Positions 17,216 through 26,537 of a DNA stretch of 64,000 nt are shown one piece after another (position 1 is the stretch's first letter; each line of letters starts with the position of its first letter). The notes under the pieces were generated by a model. The model ran no database searches, was not told where the DNA came from, and was given only the letters and a program-made list of their open reading frames with translations. Source of the stretch: JASLDZ01 sp038226305 (GTDB lineage Bacteria; Pseudomonadota; Alphaproteobacteria; Caulobacterales; Caulobacteraceae); contig JBBRQN010000001.1 in the NCBI GenBank assembly GCA_038226305.1, forward strand, positions 62,001-126,000, read 5' to 3'. The position numbers and the translations under genes were made by a program.

Positions 17216-17743
17216 TCAGCGTGACTTGAGGATCGCCGCTTCCAGCCGGACGTAGGCCGCCCGCGCATCCTCCACCGCCTCGGCCGCTCCGAACAGTCGG
17301 CGGGGGCGGTCGCCCGGGCGGAACAGGTCGAGCTGAAATGCCGGGTCGGCCAGGTCGTCGAAGATCACGCGCAGGGTGACCCGCCCGCCTTCGGGCGCAA
17401 GGATCCTGTCGAGCGGCCTGCGGGCTTCGCCCCGGAAGGTGCGCGCCTTCACCTCCCCATCCAGAATCAGTTCCGCCCCCTGCACGGTGGTCAGCGGGCG
17501 AAGGAGGCCGGGGTCGCCCGGAAAGCGGATGACGGCCACGGCCTGACTCGCCGCCAGGACGCCGATGCCCTGCAACCGTTCGGGCGACACGGCCGCGGCA
17601 TCCGCCCTGGCGCCCAGGCACCGGCTCAGAGCCCGGAGCACCCGCCGCCGGGGCTCGAGCCACCAGCCCGCGACAGAGGCGCCGATGGTGGTGAGCACGG
17701 CCGCCAGGAGAAGCGCGAGAACGATCCGAACCGTCTCGCCCAT
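17216..17743 (-). CDS. membrane-anchored protein of unknown function
   Basis: The product is 175 residues from ATG 17743, which has GAGG 5 bases upstream; a GTG two codons earlier is possible. One N-terminal membrane helix spans about residues 5-28 (VRIVLALLLAAVLTTIGASVAGWWL), followed by a soluble part that would face the periplasm. That part contains LRPLTTVQGAELILDGEVKARTF and VTLRVIFDDLADPAFQLDLF. No family is recognised. It starts 7 bases after the xth stop and is probably cotranscribed with it. Confidence 0.6.
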   Translation of the reverse strand: MGETVRIVLALLLAAVLTTIGASVAGWWLEPRRRVLRALSRCLGARADAAAVSPERLQGIGVLAASQAVAVIRFPGDPGLLRPLTTVQGAELILDGEVKARTFRGEARRPLDRILAPEGGRVTLRVIFDDLADPAFQLDLFRPGDRPRRLFGAAEAVEDARAAYVRLEAAILKSR

Positions 17744-17750
17744 CGGCACC

Positions 17751-18542
17751 TCAGCTCAGCTCGACGAGGACGGGCACGTGGTCAGAAGGCTTCTCGCGCC
17801 CGCGCACTTCGCGCTGGGGGGTGGCCGACACCAGCCGGTCCGCGGCCTGCGGGGACAGCAGGGCGAAGTCGATGCGGATCCCGAGGTCGCGCTGCCAGGC
17901 CCCGGCCTGGTAGTCCCAGAAGGTGAAGGCGTGCGGGTCGTCGCTGACGGCGGCCTGGGCCTCAGTCAGTCCAAGGTTCTGCAACGCCCGGAAGGCCTGC
18001 CGCGTCTCGGGCCGGTAGAGCGCGTCGCCAATCCACGCCGCCGGATCGTAGGCATCTAGCGGCTCGGGGATGCAGTTGTAGTCGCCCGCCAGCACCAGGG
18101 GCTCCTCGAACGCGAGAAGGTTGATGGCATGCCGGCGCAAGCGCTCCATCCACGCCAGCTTGTAGGCATACTTCTCGGTGTTGCTCACGGGGTTGCCGTT
18201 GGGCAGGTAGATGCAGCCGATGCGGAGGGGCTGAGGCGCGGCGACCACCGCCTCGATGTAGCGAGACTGCTCGTCCGCCTCGTCGGCCGGATTGAGCGGG
18301 GGCAGGCCGCGGCGCACATCTTCGAGCGGGTGCAGGGAGAGCAGCGCCACCCCGTTGTAGCTCTTCTGGCCGTGGGTCTCGATCGTGTAGCCGAGGCGCT
18401 CGAAGGCCTCGCGCGGGAACTTCTCGTCTACGCACTTGATCTCCTGAAGGCAGGCCACGTCGGGCCGCACCTCCTCGAACCAGCCGAGGATGGTCTCTAG
18501 GCGGGCGTTGACCGAGTTGACGTTCCAGGTGGCGATGCGCAT
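17751..18542 (-). CDS. xth: exodeoxyribonuclease III
   Basis: An AP endonuclease and 3'-5' exonuclease of base-excision repair. The product is 263 residues, the normal length. It starts MRIATWNVNSVNARL, where the Asn binds metal. The metal-binding Glu is in CLQEIKCVDEKFP. SYNGVALLS is the segment after it. The DYN motif (VLAGDYNCIPEP) and the C-terminal IDFALLSPQ and KPSDHVPVLVEL, which includes the catalytic Asp-His pair, complete the EEP-family fold. The small membrane protein gene follows after 7 bases. Confidence 0.95.
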   Translation of the reverse strand: MRIATWNVNSVNARLETILGWFEEVRPDVACLQEIKCVDEKFPREAFERLGYTIETHGQKSYNGVALLSLHPLEDVRRGLPPLNPADEADEQSRYIEAVVAAPQPLRIGCIYLPNGNPVSNTEKYAYKLAWMERLRRHAINLLAFEEPLVLAGDYNCIPEPLDAYDPAAWIGDALYRPETRQAFRALQNLGLTEAQAAVSDDPHAFTFWDYQAGAWQRDLGIRIDFALLSPQAADRLVSATPQREVRGREKPSDHVPVLVELS

Positions 18543-18553
18543 CGCCGAGCAGC

Positions 18554-19519
18554 CTAGCCCGGCGAGGCGGCCTTCGTGAAGGCGGCGATCTCCTCGATCA
18601 CCCGGGCATCGAGGGGCAGGGTCGGGTCCGCATAGGTGGCGGCGTTGGCGGCCCGGTCGGCAGGGGCGGGCTTGAGGATGTGGCTCACGCCGCTCAGCAC
18701 CACGAGGCGCGCCCGGGGCTGGCCCGCCTTCAGCGCCTTCGCATCGGCCACGCTGACCTGGACGTCGCGGTCGCCCTGCAGGATGAGCACAGGCGCGGTC
18801 ACGTGCCCCAGCTCCCCGGCGGGGTCGATGGGCAGCCAGGACATCATGTAGGGCTGGATCGAGGGGCGGAACAGCGCCGGGATGGGCGGGTCGGCCACGG
18901 GGCGACCTGCCTTCAGCTCGGCCAGGGCGCTGAGCACACGGCCCTTGAGCGGTTCAGGGGCCGATGCGACCTGCTCGGCGATGACCACGTCCGCGGTGCG
19001 GCCCGCACCGGCGAGCTCGATCACGCCGCAGACGGGGGTGCGTCGGGCGGCCATGGCGGCGAGAAGCGCCCCTTCCGAGTGCCCCGCGATCACTACGCAG
19101 GCCACGCCCGGCTCTGCCGCGAGGCGCTGCGCCCAGGCGACGGCATCGTCGACGTAGATGCCGAACCGCATCTGCGATTCGGCGGGCGCAGCTGCGGCGC
19201 TGGCGGCGATGCCACGCTTGTCGAACCGCAGGGAGGCGATCCCCTGTGCGGCGAGCGCCTGCGCCAGGAGTTTCTGGCTCGCGGGGTTCACCCCCGGAAC
19301 GCGTGAGTTCCCGTCCCGGTCGGTGGGGCCGGAGCCTGAGATCATCAACACCGCGGCCCCGACGCGGGGGGCGGCATCCGGCAAGGTCAGCGTTCCGTGC
19401 AGCGGAGCCTTGCCGCCGTCGAGCGCCACGTCACGCTCGGCACCGCACGCCGTCGAGGTCGGCGCCAACACTCCCAGGAGCGAGGCCCCCAGGACCAGGG
19501 ATAGAGCCGGGCGCTGCAT
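18554..19519 (-). CDS. exported alpha/beta hydrolase
   Basis: The product is 321 residues with an N-terminal signal peptide (hydrophobic core to about residue 20; TSTAC resembles a weak lipobox, so lipidation is possible). The alpha/beta-hydrolase triad is visible: Ser 148 in AGHSEG, Asp in LILQGDRDVQV, and His in VLSGVSHIL. An oxyanion segment is at MISGSGPTDRDGN. The family includes esterases and peptidase-like S9 relatives; the substrate is unknown. GGAG lies 9 bases before the ATG. It is upstream of xth on the same strand. Confidence 0.85.
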   Translation of the reverse strand: MQRPALSLVLGASLLGVLAPTSTACGAERDVALDGGKAPLHGTLTLPDAAPRVGAAVLMISGSGPTDRDGNSRVPGVNPASQKLLAQALAAQGIASLRFDKRGIAASAAAAPAESQMRFGIYVDDAVAWAQRLAAEPGVACVVIAGHSEGALLAAMAARRTPVCGVIELAGAGRTADVVIAEQVASAPEPLKGRVLSALAELKAGRPVADPPIPALFRPSIQPYMMSWLPIDPAGELGHVTAPVLILQGDRDVQVSVADAKALKAGQPRARLVVLSGVSHILKPAPADRAANAATYADPTLPLDARVIEEIAAFTKAASPG

Positions 19520-19579
19520 CTTCAGTCTCCACCTAATTAGGCGAGACCCGAAATAGACCTGTCAGCCGCCCATCGCAAG

Positions 19580-19909
19580 TCAGATCGAGAAGCTGACGCC
19601 GCATCCGCAGCTCGACTTGGCGTTGGGATTGCGCACGCGGAATTCTGCTCCCGCCAGCTCATCCACGTAGTCGATCACCGAACCGCCGAGGAAGGGAATC
19701 GAAACGTCGTCCACCAGGGCCGTGGCGCCGTCGAGCTCTACCCGCAGGTCGTCGGGCTCGGCGGCCTCGGTCAGGTCGAAGCGATATTGGAAGCCGGAGC
19801 AGCCGCCGCCATCCACCGCCACGCGCAACATCACGGTGTGCCCCTCGCGGGTGGAGAGCGCCTGCAGCCGTTTGGCGGCGGTGACGGAAAGGGTGATCGG
19901 TTCGGCCAT
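19580..19909 (-). CDS. erpA: iron-sulfur cluster insertion protein
   Basis: An A-type carrier that delivers Fe-S clusters to target enzymes. The product is 109 residues, the usual size. The three cluster cysteines are Cys 37 in DGGGCSGFQY and Cys 101 and 103 in the C-terminal SSCGCGVSF. The N-terminus ITLSVTAAKRLQAL is typical of ErpA/IscA. No other Fe-S assembly gene lies nearby. It diverges from dgt across 100 bases. Confidence 0.93.
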   Translation of the reverse strand: MAEPITLSVTAAKRLQALSTREGHTVMLRVAVDGGGCSGFQYRFDLTEAAEPDDLRVELDGATALVDDVSIPFLGGSVIDYVDELAGAEFRVRNPNAKSSCGCGVSFSI

Positions 19910-20009
19910 GTGCGTAAGCGCGCCTTAGACTCTATATGTCGCCATCATATGAGCCTGCGACCCCCCGGCGGGAAGACCCGCGCAGAGTCGCGCCCCCTGC
20001 GAGCTTGAA
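19910..20009. promoter_or_regulatory. divergent promoter region erpA/dgt
   Basis: One hundred bases separate the divergent erpA and dgt starts. The part around 19925-19952 is notably AT-rich for this genome (CTCTATATGTCG, ATCATATGAG) and contains TATA-like hexamers for either strand. The -35 elements are not clear, so only the region, not the exact promoters, can be indicated. Confidence 0.35.
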
Positions 20010-21254
20010 ATGAGCCTTGTGATTCCCGATCGCCCGCCCGCCCGCTCCAAGGCGTCTTCCCGTGCTGGCGCAAAGGCCGCGCCGCCTCGCGCGCTTTATG
20101 CCGAGGATCCGGCGCGCTCCCGCGGGCGCCCGCATCCGGAGGACGAGAGCGCCACGCGCACGCCCTTCGCCCGCGACCGCGACCGCATCATCCACTGCAC
20201 CGCCTTCCGCCGCCTCAAGGAGAAGACGCAGGTCTTCGTGGCGCATGAGGGCGACTACTACCGCACCCGCCTCACGCACTCGCTGGAGGTGGCGCAGATC
20301 GCCCGTTCGGCCGCCGTGGCCCTCGGGCTGGACGGCGACCTTGCGGAGACGGTGGCCCTGGCGCACGACCTCGGCCATCCGCCCTTTGGCCACGCGGGCG
20401 AAGATCAGCTGGCGGCCTGCATGGCTCCCTGGGGCGGCTTCGACCACAACGTGCAGACCTTCCGCGTCGTCACCCGGCTAGAGGAGCGCTATCCTGAGTT
20501 CGTCGGGCTGAACCTCACCTGGGAGACGCTGGAGGGAGTGATCAAGCACAACGGCCCGGTTACGGCCAACCTCATCCGACCGGCCTGGCGCTCCATCGTC
20601 GAGTTCGATGCGGGCTATCCCCTCGGCCTCTCCACCTATGCGTCGGCGGAGGCGCAGGTCGCGGCCCTGGCGGATGACATCGCCTACAACAACCATGACG
20701 TGGACGACGGCCTGCAGGCTGGCCTGTTCGGGCTGGAAGACCTCGCGGAAGTGCCCCTGATCGGCCCCGCCATCGCCAGCGTGCGCCGCGACTATCCGGC
20801 GCTGGACGACCGGATGCTTCGGCTGGAGGCCGTGCGTCGCATGATCGGGGCGATGGTCGGCGACGTGATCGCCACCACCCGCGCCGCGGCCGATGCCGAG
20901 GGGCTGTCGTCGCCGGAAGACGTGCGCGCTCTCGGCCGCCAGCTCGTGAGCTTCTCGCCCGACATGGCCGAGGATCTCTCCCGGTTGCGGGCCTTCCTGC
21001 ACCAGCGGATGTATCGCCACTACAAGGTGAACCGTAACCGCAGCCAGGCCCGCCGCATCCTGAAGGCGTTGTTCGAGCTGTTCATGGCCGAGCCCGACAC
21101 CCTTCCGCCGGATTGGTTCGCCAGTTTCGAAGCCAAGGGCGGCGTCGATACCGCGGGCGCGGCCCGGGTGGTGTGTGACTACATCGCCGGCATGACCGAC
21201 CGCTTCGCCATCGAGGAGCACAAGCGGCTGTTCTCGCTGGATGTGGCGGGTTGA
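20010..21254 (+). CDS. dgt: deoxyguanosinetriphosphate triphosphohydrolase-like protein
   Basis: Hydrolyses dNTPs to nucleoside and triphosphate, helping to control dNTP pools. The product is 414 residues. The HD metal site is shown by YRTRLTHSLEVAQIARSAA (His) and ALAHDLGHPPFGHAGE (His-Asp), with a further Asp in ALADDIAYNNHDVDD. The first 35 residues are Ala/Arg-rich and probably disordered. It is the short 'type 2' Dgt-like form typical of alphaproteobacteria. The SPOR-domain gene follows after 74 bases; the same order is common in this class. Confidence 0.93.
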   Translation: MSLVIPDRPPARSKASSRAGAKAAPPRALYAEDPARSRGRPHPEDESATRTPFARDRDRIIHCTAFRRLKEKTQVFVAHEGDYYRTRLTHSLEVAQIARSAAVALGLDGDLAETVALAHDLGHPPFGHAGEDQLAACMAPWGGFDHNVQTFRVVTRLEERYPEFVGLNLTWETLEGVIKHNGPVTANLIRPAWRSIVEFDAGYPLGLSTYASAEAQVAALADDIAYNNHDVDDGLQAGLFGLEDLAEVPLIGPAIASVRRDYPALDDRMLRLEAVRRMIGAMVGDVIATTRAAADAEGLSSPEDVRALGRQLVSFSPDMAEDLSRLRAFLHQRMYRHYKVNRNRSQARRILKALFELFMAEPDTLPPDWFASFEAKGGVDTAGAARVVCDYIAGMTDRFAIEEHKRLFSLDVAG

Positions 21255-21328
21255 GCGCAGGCGGCCGTGGGGTTGGGCCGCGCGTCGGCTAGAGTGGCGG
21301 TGAGTGATTCGGCGGACGGAGGATTGTC

Positions 21329-22153
21329 ATGAGCGACGGGGAACGGGGGCCATACACCCCGCAGAAGGAGCGAGACGCCCCGCTGCAGTTCGACGCCCGC
21401 GGACCGCGTGATGCGAAGCCCATGCCGATGGCGCTGATCGCCTCGGCGGCCGTGCTCGTGGTGCTCGTGGGGGCGGTGGCGATGGCCTACCTCGGCGGCG
21501 GCTCCAAGACCGATGCTGCGGGCAAGGCCGTGGGCGACCGCGTGCTGGTGATGAAGACGCCGCCCGCCCCCGGCGCGAACCCCACGCCCGACCCCGATGC
21601 CAAGCTCGAGGTGTTCTCAGATCACCCGGGTGCGGCCGCGCCGACCTTTGCCGCCGCCCCCGAAGCGCCGGCGCCCCGGCCCGCCCCGCGCCTGCAGCTG
21701 CGGGAGCAGACGCTGCCTCCGATTCGGATCGGGGCGGCTGAAACGCCCTCTACCCCGGTCGCCCCGAAGGTGAGCGCCGCCACGAAGACAATCGCGCCCG
21801 TCGCCGAAGCTGCTCCGGCCACCAAGGTTGCAACGCCTGTGGCGGCGACCTCGCTCTCCACGGCGAAGGCGGCGACGCCGAAGATCGTCGCACCCGTGAC
21901 GACGGCGGCCACCGCCGGCTCTGTCGGGGCGCAGATCGGGGCGTTCTCATCGCGCAGCCTCGCCGAGAAAGGTTTCGCCGACGTGGGGCGGCTGGTTTCC
22001 ACCACCGGGCGGGGCAAGCGGATCGAGGCTGTGGAGCGGGAGGGCTCGACGCTCTATCGCACCACAGTGACCGGCTTCGCGGATCGGGACGCAGCCAAGG
22101 CCTTCTGCGCAGGGCTGGCCGCCAAGGGCCACGCCTGCATCGTGAAGAGCTGA
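21329..22153 (+). CDS. SPOR-domain membrane protein
   Basis: The product is 274 residues. The N-terminal 30 residues are cytoplasmic, followed by one membrane helix (MALIASAAVLVVLVGAVAMAYL, about 33-54), a long Ala/Pro/Thr-rich periplasmic linker and a C-terminal SPOR domain (about 200-274: GAQIGAFSSRSLAEKGF, RIEAVEREGSTLYRTTVTGF, AFCAGLAAKGHACIV). SPOR domains bind denuded glycan strands at the division septum. The placement just before nagZ, a peptidoglycan-recycling enzyme, fits. GGAGG lies before the start. Confidence 0.88.
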   Translation: MSDGERGPYTPQKERDAPLQFDARGPRDAKPMPMALIASAAVLVVLVGAVAMAYLGGGSKTDAAGKAVGDRVLVMKTPPAPGANPTPDPDAKLEVFSDHPGAAAPTFAAAPEAPAPRPAPRLQLREQTLPPIRIGAAETPSTPVAPKVSAATKTIAPVAEAAPATKVATPVAATSLSTAKAATPKIVAPVTTAATAGSVGAQIGAFSSRSLAEKGFADVGRLVSTTGRGKRIEAVEREGSTLYRTTVTGFADRDAAKAFCAGLAAKGHACIVKS

Positions 22154-22167
22154 GGCGGGGCGGCCCT

Positions 22168-23226
22168 GTGGCACCCCGTGCCTGCATCCTGGGCTGCGCC
22201 GGACTGAGCCTCTCGGCCGAGGAGCGCGCGTTCTTCCGCGACGCCGACCCCTGGGGCTTCATCCTCTTCAAGCGCAACATCGATACGCCGGAGCAGGTGC
22301 TGGCGCTCACGGCCAGCCTTCGGGAATGCGTGGGCCGCGCCGACGCTCCGATCCTGATCGATCAGGAGGGCGGTCGGGTGCAGCGCATGGGGCCGCCCCA
22401 CTGGCCTGCATACCCGCCCGGCCGAGCCTATGGCGCGCTCTCGGCCAACGACCCGCTGACCCGGCGCGAGGCCGTGCGCCTCGGGGCCAGGCTGATGGCG
22501 CACGACCTCCGCGCAGTCGGCATCAACGTGGACTGCGTGCCCGTGGCCGACGTGCCGGCGCCCGGCGGCCACGACGTGATCGGCGACCGCGCCTACGCCG
22601 ACACCGCTGACGCCGTCGCCACCCTGGCCCGCGCCGCTGCAGAGGGCCTCCTGGCCGGGGGAGTCCTGCCGGTGATCAAGCACATCCCCGGCCACGGCCG
22701 CGCCAGCGCCGACAGCCACCACGAATTGCCGCGGGTCGACACCTCTCTTGAGGCGATGGATGCGACGGACTTCGCGCCCTTCCGGACTCTAAGCGACATG
22801 CCCATGAGCATGACCGCCCACGTGGTTTATTCCGCGGCCGACGCCCGCCACGCGGCCACGCTTTCCCGGAAGGTGGTGAGGCACGTCATCCGCGAGCGGC
22901 TGGGCTTCGATGGTCTGATCATGACTGACGACCTCGGCATGAAGGCGTTGGTGGGCGACCTCGAGACGCTCGCCGCCAGGGCGCTCAAGGCGGGCTGCGA
23001 CATGAACCTGCATTGCAGCGGCCGGCTGGATGAGAACCGACAAGTTGCGGAAGGCTCGTACCGGCTGAAGGGTCACGCCCGGCGGCGAGCCCACGCGGCC
23101 CTGGCCCGCATCGTGCGCGCGCCCGAGCCCCTCGACGAGGGCGAGGCCCGCGCCCGGTTCGCCGAACTCATGAGCGGCGCGGCCCGCTCCACCATCGCCG
23201 ATCCCACGGCGGACGGCCGCCGATGA
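22168..23226 (+). CDS. nagZ: beta-N-acetylhexosaminidase
   Basis: A glycoside hydrolase family 3 enzyme that removes GlcNAc from anhydromuropeptides in the cytoplasm during peptidoglycan recycling. The start is GTG, 14 bases after the SPOR gene; the product is 352 residues. Substrate-binding motif KHIPGHGRASADSHHELP includes the His of the flexible loop; the catalytic Asp nucleophile is in LIMTDDLGMKAL. DQEGGRVQRM is also characteristic. The stop overlaps the scpA start as ATGA, indicating translational coupling. Confidence 0.94.
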   Translation: MAPRACILGCAGLSLSAEERAFFRDADPWGFILFKRNIDTPEQVLALTASLRECVGRADAPILIDQEGGRVQRMGPPHWPAYPPGRAYGALSANDPLTRREAVRLGARLMAHDLRAVGINVDCVPVADVPAPGGHDVIGDRAYADTADAVATLARAAAEGLLAGGVLPVIKHIPGHGRASADSHHELPRVDTSLEAMDATDFAPFRTLSDMPMSMTAHVVYSAADARHAATLSRKVVRHVIRERLGFDGLIMTDDLGMKALVGDLETLAARALKAGCDMNLHCSGRLDENRQVAEGSYRLKGHARRRAHAALARIVRAPEPLDEGEARARFAELMSGAARSTIADPTADGRR

Positions 23227-24056
23227 GCCTGCAACCCCGCCTGAACTTCGAGGCCACCGCGGACGACTTCGACGCCGCGCAGGATGCCGCCGAGGCGGGC
23301 GAGGCGCTGCTTCTGGAGCTCGACGGCTACGAGGGCCCGCTGCACCTCCTGCTGGAACTGGCGCGGCGCCAGAAGGTCGACCTTATGCAGGTGTCGATCG
23401 CGAGGCTGGCGGATCAGTACCTGGCCTTCGTGGCGGTGGCCCGGCGCAAGCGCTTCGCCCTCGCGGCGGACTATCTCGTGATGGCGTCGTGGCTGGCCTA
23501 CCTGAAGTCGCGGCTGCTGCTTCCCAAGCCGCAGGGCACGCCTGCCGACGAGCCGCCGCCTGAAGAGGTCGCCCGGGCGCTGGCCGCCCGCCTGCGGGCG
23601 CTGGATGCCATCCGCACGGGCGTGGCCGAATTGCAGGCCCTGCCGCAACTGGGCCGCGACGTGTTCGGCAGGGGTGATCCCGACGCCGTGAGCGTGATCT
23701 CCACCACCCGCATGCGGGGCGATCTGCAGGCGCTGGTCAGCGCCTATGCCACGGGGCGGGGCAGGGAGGCCGCCCGCCACTATGCCCCGCGCCGCCGCAT
23801 CGACGCCTTCCCTCTGGAAGCGGCTCGCGACCGACTGCGGGCGCTCTTGCCGGAACTGGCCTCGTGGACATCGCTGGCCACAGCCGCCCCACAGGCCGAG
23901 GCCGGAGGCCCGAGCCTTGCTTCCTGCCTCGCCTCCACCCTGTCGGCGGGGCTGGAGATGGTGAAGGAGGGCGCGCTGGAAGCGCGCCAAAGCGCCGCCT
24001 TCGCCGAACTGTATCTGCGCGCGCGTGACCCTGCAGCCGGGCTCGCGGCCCCGTGA
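23223..24056 (+). CDS. scpA: segregation and condensation protein A
   Basis: The kleisin subunit that bridges the heads of the SMC dimer, needed for chromosome compaction and segregation. The product is 277 residues. The N-terminal kleisin signature is LELDGYEGPLHLLLELARRQKVDL (in part), followed by ADYLVMASWLAYLKSRLLLP. The C-terminal winged helix ends near SAAFAELYLRARD. It is joined by 4-base overlaps to nagZ (ATGA) and scpB (GTGA). The SMC gene is not in the window. Confidence 0.94.
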   Translation: MSLQPRLNFEATADDFDAAQDAAEAGEALLLELDGYEGPLHLLLELARRQKVDLMQVSIARLADQYLAFVAVARRKRFALAADYLVMASWLAYLKSRLLLPKPQGTPADEPPPEEVARALAARLRALDAIRTGVAELQALPQLGRDVFGRGDPDAVSVISTTRMRGDLQALVSAYATGRGREAARHYAPRRRIDAFPLEAARDRLRALLPELASWTSLATAAPQAEAGGPSLASCLASTLSAGLEMVKEGALEARQSAAFAELYLRARDPAAGLAAP

Positions 24057-24733
24057 ATCCGGCTGAGGACGAGGCAGACCCGGCGCCGTCGCCCGACGCG
24101 GGCGAGACGAGCCGCCGGGTCGAGGCCCTGCTGTTCGCAGCCGCCGAGCCGCTCTCCGTCGCCGACCTCGCCGCTCGCCTGCCTGCTCGGTCTGACGTGG
24201 AGGCCGCCCTGGCCGGCCTCGCCGAGCGCTACGCGGGCAGGGGGGTCGAACTCGTCTGTGTGGCGGGGCGCTGGCGCTTTTCCACCGCGGCCGACCTCGC
24301 CTTCCTGATGACGGTGGAGCGCCAGGACCTGCGCCGCCTGTCTAAGGCGGCGATGGAGACGCTGGCGATCGTCGCCTACCACCAGCCCGCCACCCGGGCC
24401 GAGATCGAGGCGGTGCGGGGCGTGGGCCTGTCACAGGGCACGCTAGACCTCCTTCTGGAGGTGGGCTGGGTGCGCATGCGGGGCCGCCGTCGCACGCCCG
24501 GCCGACCGCTTACTTTCGGTACGACCGATGCCTTTCTGGAGCACTTCGGCCTCGCCTCCCTGGCCGATCTGCCGGGTGCGCGTGAGATGAAGGCGCAGGG
24601 GCTGCTCTCCGCCGATCTGGCCGCCGGGCTCTCCATCCCGGACCCCTCCCGCACCGACTCCGCCGACGAGGATCCGCTGGAGCCGGGGGAGGGCGCGCCC
24701 GAGTTCGTGCAGGACTACCTGCAGGAAGGCTGA
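24053..24733 (+). CDS. scpB: segregation and condensation protein B
   Basis: Winged-helix partner of ScpA in the SMC-ScpAB condensin. The product is 226 residues with a GTG start inside the scpA stop. Typical segments are RRVEALLFAAAEPLSVADLA, RRLSKAAMETLAIVAYHQPATRAEIEAVRGV and RTPGRPLTFGTTDAFLEHFGL. The 20-residue N-terminus and the acidic C-terminal tail are probably disordered. In many alphaproteobacteria tatABC follows; here it is followed by murA after 75 bases. Confidence 0.94.
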   Translation: MNPAEDEADPAPSPDAGETSRRVEALLFAAAEPLSVADLAARLPARSDVEAALAGLAERYAGRGVELVCVAGRWRFSTAADLAFLMTVERQDLRRLSKAAMETLAIVAYHQPATRAEIEAVRGVGLSQGTLDLLLEVGWVRMRGRRRTPGRPLTFGTTDAFLEHFGLASLADLPGAREMKAQGLLSADLAAGLSIPDPSRTDSADEDPLEPGEGAPEFVQDYLQEG

Positions 24734-24808
24734 CCCGGCCGCAGCCTTGCGCCGCCCCCGGCCGGGTGTAGAACCCCCACTCCTCCAGATGAGACGTTAG
24801 AGACCCGC

Positions 24809-26098
24809 ATGGATCGTATCGCCATCACGGGGGGTCGGCCCCTCCACGGCGAGATACCGATCTCCGGCGCCAAGAACTCGGCCATCAAGCTCATGGCCGC
24901 GAGCCTGCTGACGGCCGAGCCGCTCACCCTCACCAACATGCCGCGACTGGCTGACACCCGCTTCCTCGGCCGCCTCCTGCGCCGCCTGGGCGTGGAGGTC
25001 ACCGAGACCGACGCGGACGGTGAGCAGACCACCGTTCTGCATGCGCCTGAGATCGTGTCGGCGTTCGCCCCCTACGACCTCGTTCGCCAGATGCGCGCCA
25101 GCTTCAACGTTCTCGGGCCGCTTCTGGCGCGCGAGGGCCATGCCAAGGTTAGCCTCCCCGGCGGCTGCACCATCGGGGCCCGCCCGGTGGACCTGCATCT
25201 GGAGGCACTCAAGGCGCTGGGCGCCCACATCGATCTGGCCGAGGGCTACGTCTACGCCACGGCCCCCCGGGGCCTGAAGGGCGCACGCATCCGCTTCCCC
25301 TTCGTGTCAGTGGGCGCCACCGAGCACGCGCTCCTGGCCTCGGTGCTCTCTTATGGCGAGACGGTGCTGGAGAACGCCGCCTGCGAGCCCGAGATCGGCG
25401 ATCTGGCCGCCTGCCTCATCCGCATGGGCGCAAGGATCGACGGCGTGGGCACCACCACGCTCACGATCACAGGCGTGGCCAAGCTGAACGGCGCCACACA
25501 CGCGGTGATCTCTGACCGGATCGAGGCGGGCACCTATGCCATGGCCGGCGCCGCGATGGCCGGCAGCGAAGTACGGCTGACCCGCACCGACCCCGCCCTG
25601 ATCTCCGCCCTTCTGGACAAGCTGGTCGAGGCCGGCGTCGAGGTCGAGCCCACAGCGGACGGCGTTATCATCCGCAGGCGAGACGGCCGGCTCAAGGCCG
25701 TGAACCTCGAAACCGCGCCCTATCCCGGCTTCGCCACAGACCTGCAGGCGCAGTTCATGGCGTTGATGGCCCTGGCCGATGGCGAGAGCGTGATCCGCGA
25801 GACGATCTTCGAGAACCGCTTCATGCACGCCCCCGAACTCGCGCGCCTGGGCGCCGATATCACCGTTGCCGGGGGCGAGGCGCGGGTGCGGGGCGTGGAG
25901 CGCCTGCGGGCGGCCCCTGTCATGGCGACCGACCTGCGCGCTTCGGTTTCTCTGGTGATCGCGGCGCTGGCGGCCGAGGGCGAGACGGTGGTGGGCCGCG
26001 TCTACCACCTGGATCGCGGCTTCGAGCGGCTGGAGGAGAAGCTCGGCCGCTGCGGCGCCGATGTGCGACGCCTGAAGGAAGAGGAGGCTGCGGCGTGA
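24809..26098 (+). CDS. murA: UDP-N-acetylglucosamine 1-carboxyvinyltransferase
   Basis: Transfers enolpyruvate from PEP to UDP-GlcNAc, the first committed step of peptidoglycan synthesis in the cytoplasm. The product is 429 residues. The KN pair of the active site is in ISGAKNSAIKLMAASLL. The catalytic Cys is residue 120 in SLPGGCTIGARPVD, so the enzyme should be fosfomycin-sensitive by residue type. RASFNVLGPLL and the C-terminal LDRGFERLEEKL complete the fold. The DUF2948 gene starts inside the murA stop (GTGA). Confidence 0.96.
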   Translation: MDRIAITGGRPLHGEIPISGAKNSAIKLMAASLLTAEPLTLTNMPRLADTRFLGRLLRRLGVEVTETDADGEQTTVLHAPEIVSAFAPYDLVRQMRASFNVLGPLLAREGHAKVSLPGGCTIGARPVDLHLEALKALGAHIDLAEGYVYATAPRGLKGARIRFPFVSVGATEHALLASVLSYGETVLENAACEPEIGDLAACLIRMGARIDGVGTTTLTITGVAKLNGATHAVISDRIEAGTYAMAGAAMAGSEVRLTRTDPALISALLDKLVEAGVEVEPTADGVIIRRRDGRLKAVNLETAPYPGFATDLQAQFMALMALADGESVIRETIFENRFMHAPELARLGADITVAGGEARVRGVERLRAAPVMATDLRASVSLVIAALAAEGETVVGRVYHLDRGFERLEEKLGRCGADVRRLKEEEAAA

Positions 26099-26535
26099 GC
26101 GGAGAACCTCTGAGGCTGCTCGCGCAGGATGCCGAAGACCTCGTGCTGATCTCCGCAGCCCTGCAAGACGGCGTGGTGCGCCTGGCCGATATCTCCTATG
26201 CCCCCGCCGCCCGCACCCTGACCTTCCCCCTCAGCCGCTTCCGGTGGGAGTGCGAAGACCCCTCGCGCGCCGAGTCGGCCGTGCAGTTCGGCGACGTTCT
26301 GGACGTGAAGGCCCGCGACCTGTCGCCGGACAAGGACGCCGCCTGCAGCCTCCTCGCGATCGAGTTCACCCCTGACGAAGCTCCCCCGGGCGGCGTGCTG
26401 ATGCTGCGCTTCGCGGGTTGCGGCGACTTGAAGGTGACGGTGGAATGCGTCGACGTGGCGCTGGTGGATCTGGGCGACGCCCGCCCGGACGCGATCCCTC
26501 CCCAGCACTCCGCCCCAGAATCCCTCGGCATCTGA
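26095..26535 (+). CDS. DUF2948 family protein
   Basis: The product is 146 residues, soluble, with the segments LRLLAQDAEDLVLISAALQD, RFRWE and LRFAGCGDLKVTVECVDVALVDLG (in part) that mark the DUF2948 family of alphaproteobacteria. Function unknown. The GTG start overlaps the murA stop by 4 bases, and hisD follows after 2 bases. The position between murA and hisD is a common arrangement in this class, which supports the call. Confidence 0.85.
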   Translation: MSGEPLRLLAQDAEDLVLISAALQDGVVRLADISYAPAARTLTFPLSRFRWECEDPSRAESAVQFGDVLDVKARDLSPDKDAACSLLAIEFTPDEAPPGGVLMLRFAGCGDLKVTVECVDVALVDLGDARPDAIPPQHSAPESLGI

Positions 26536-26537
26536 CC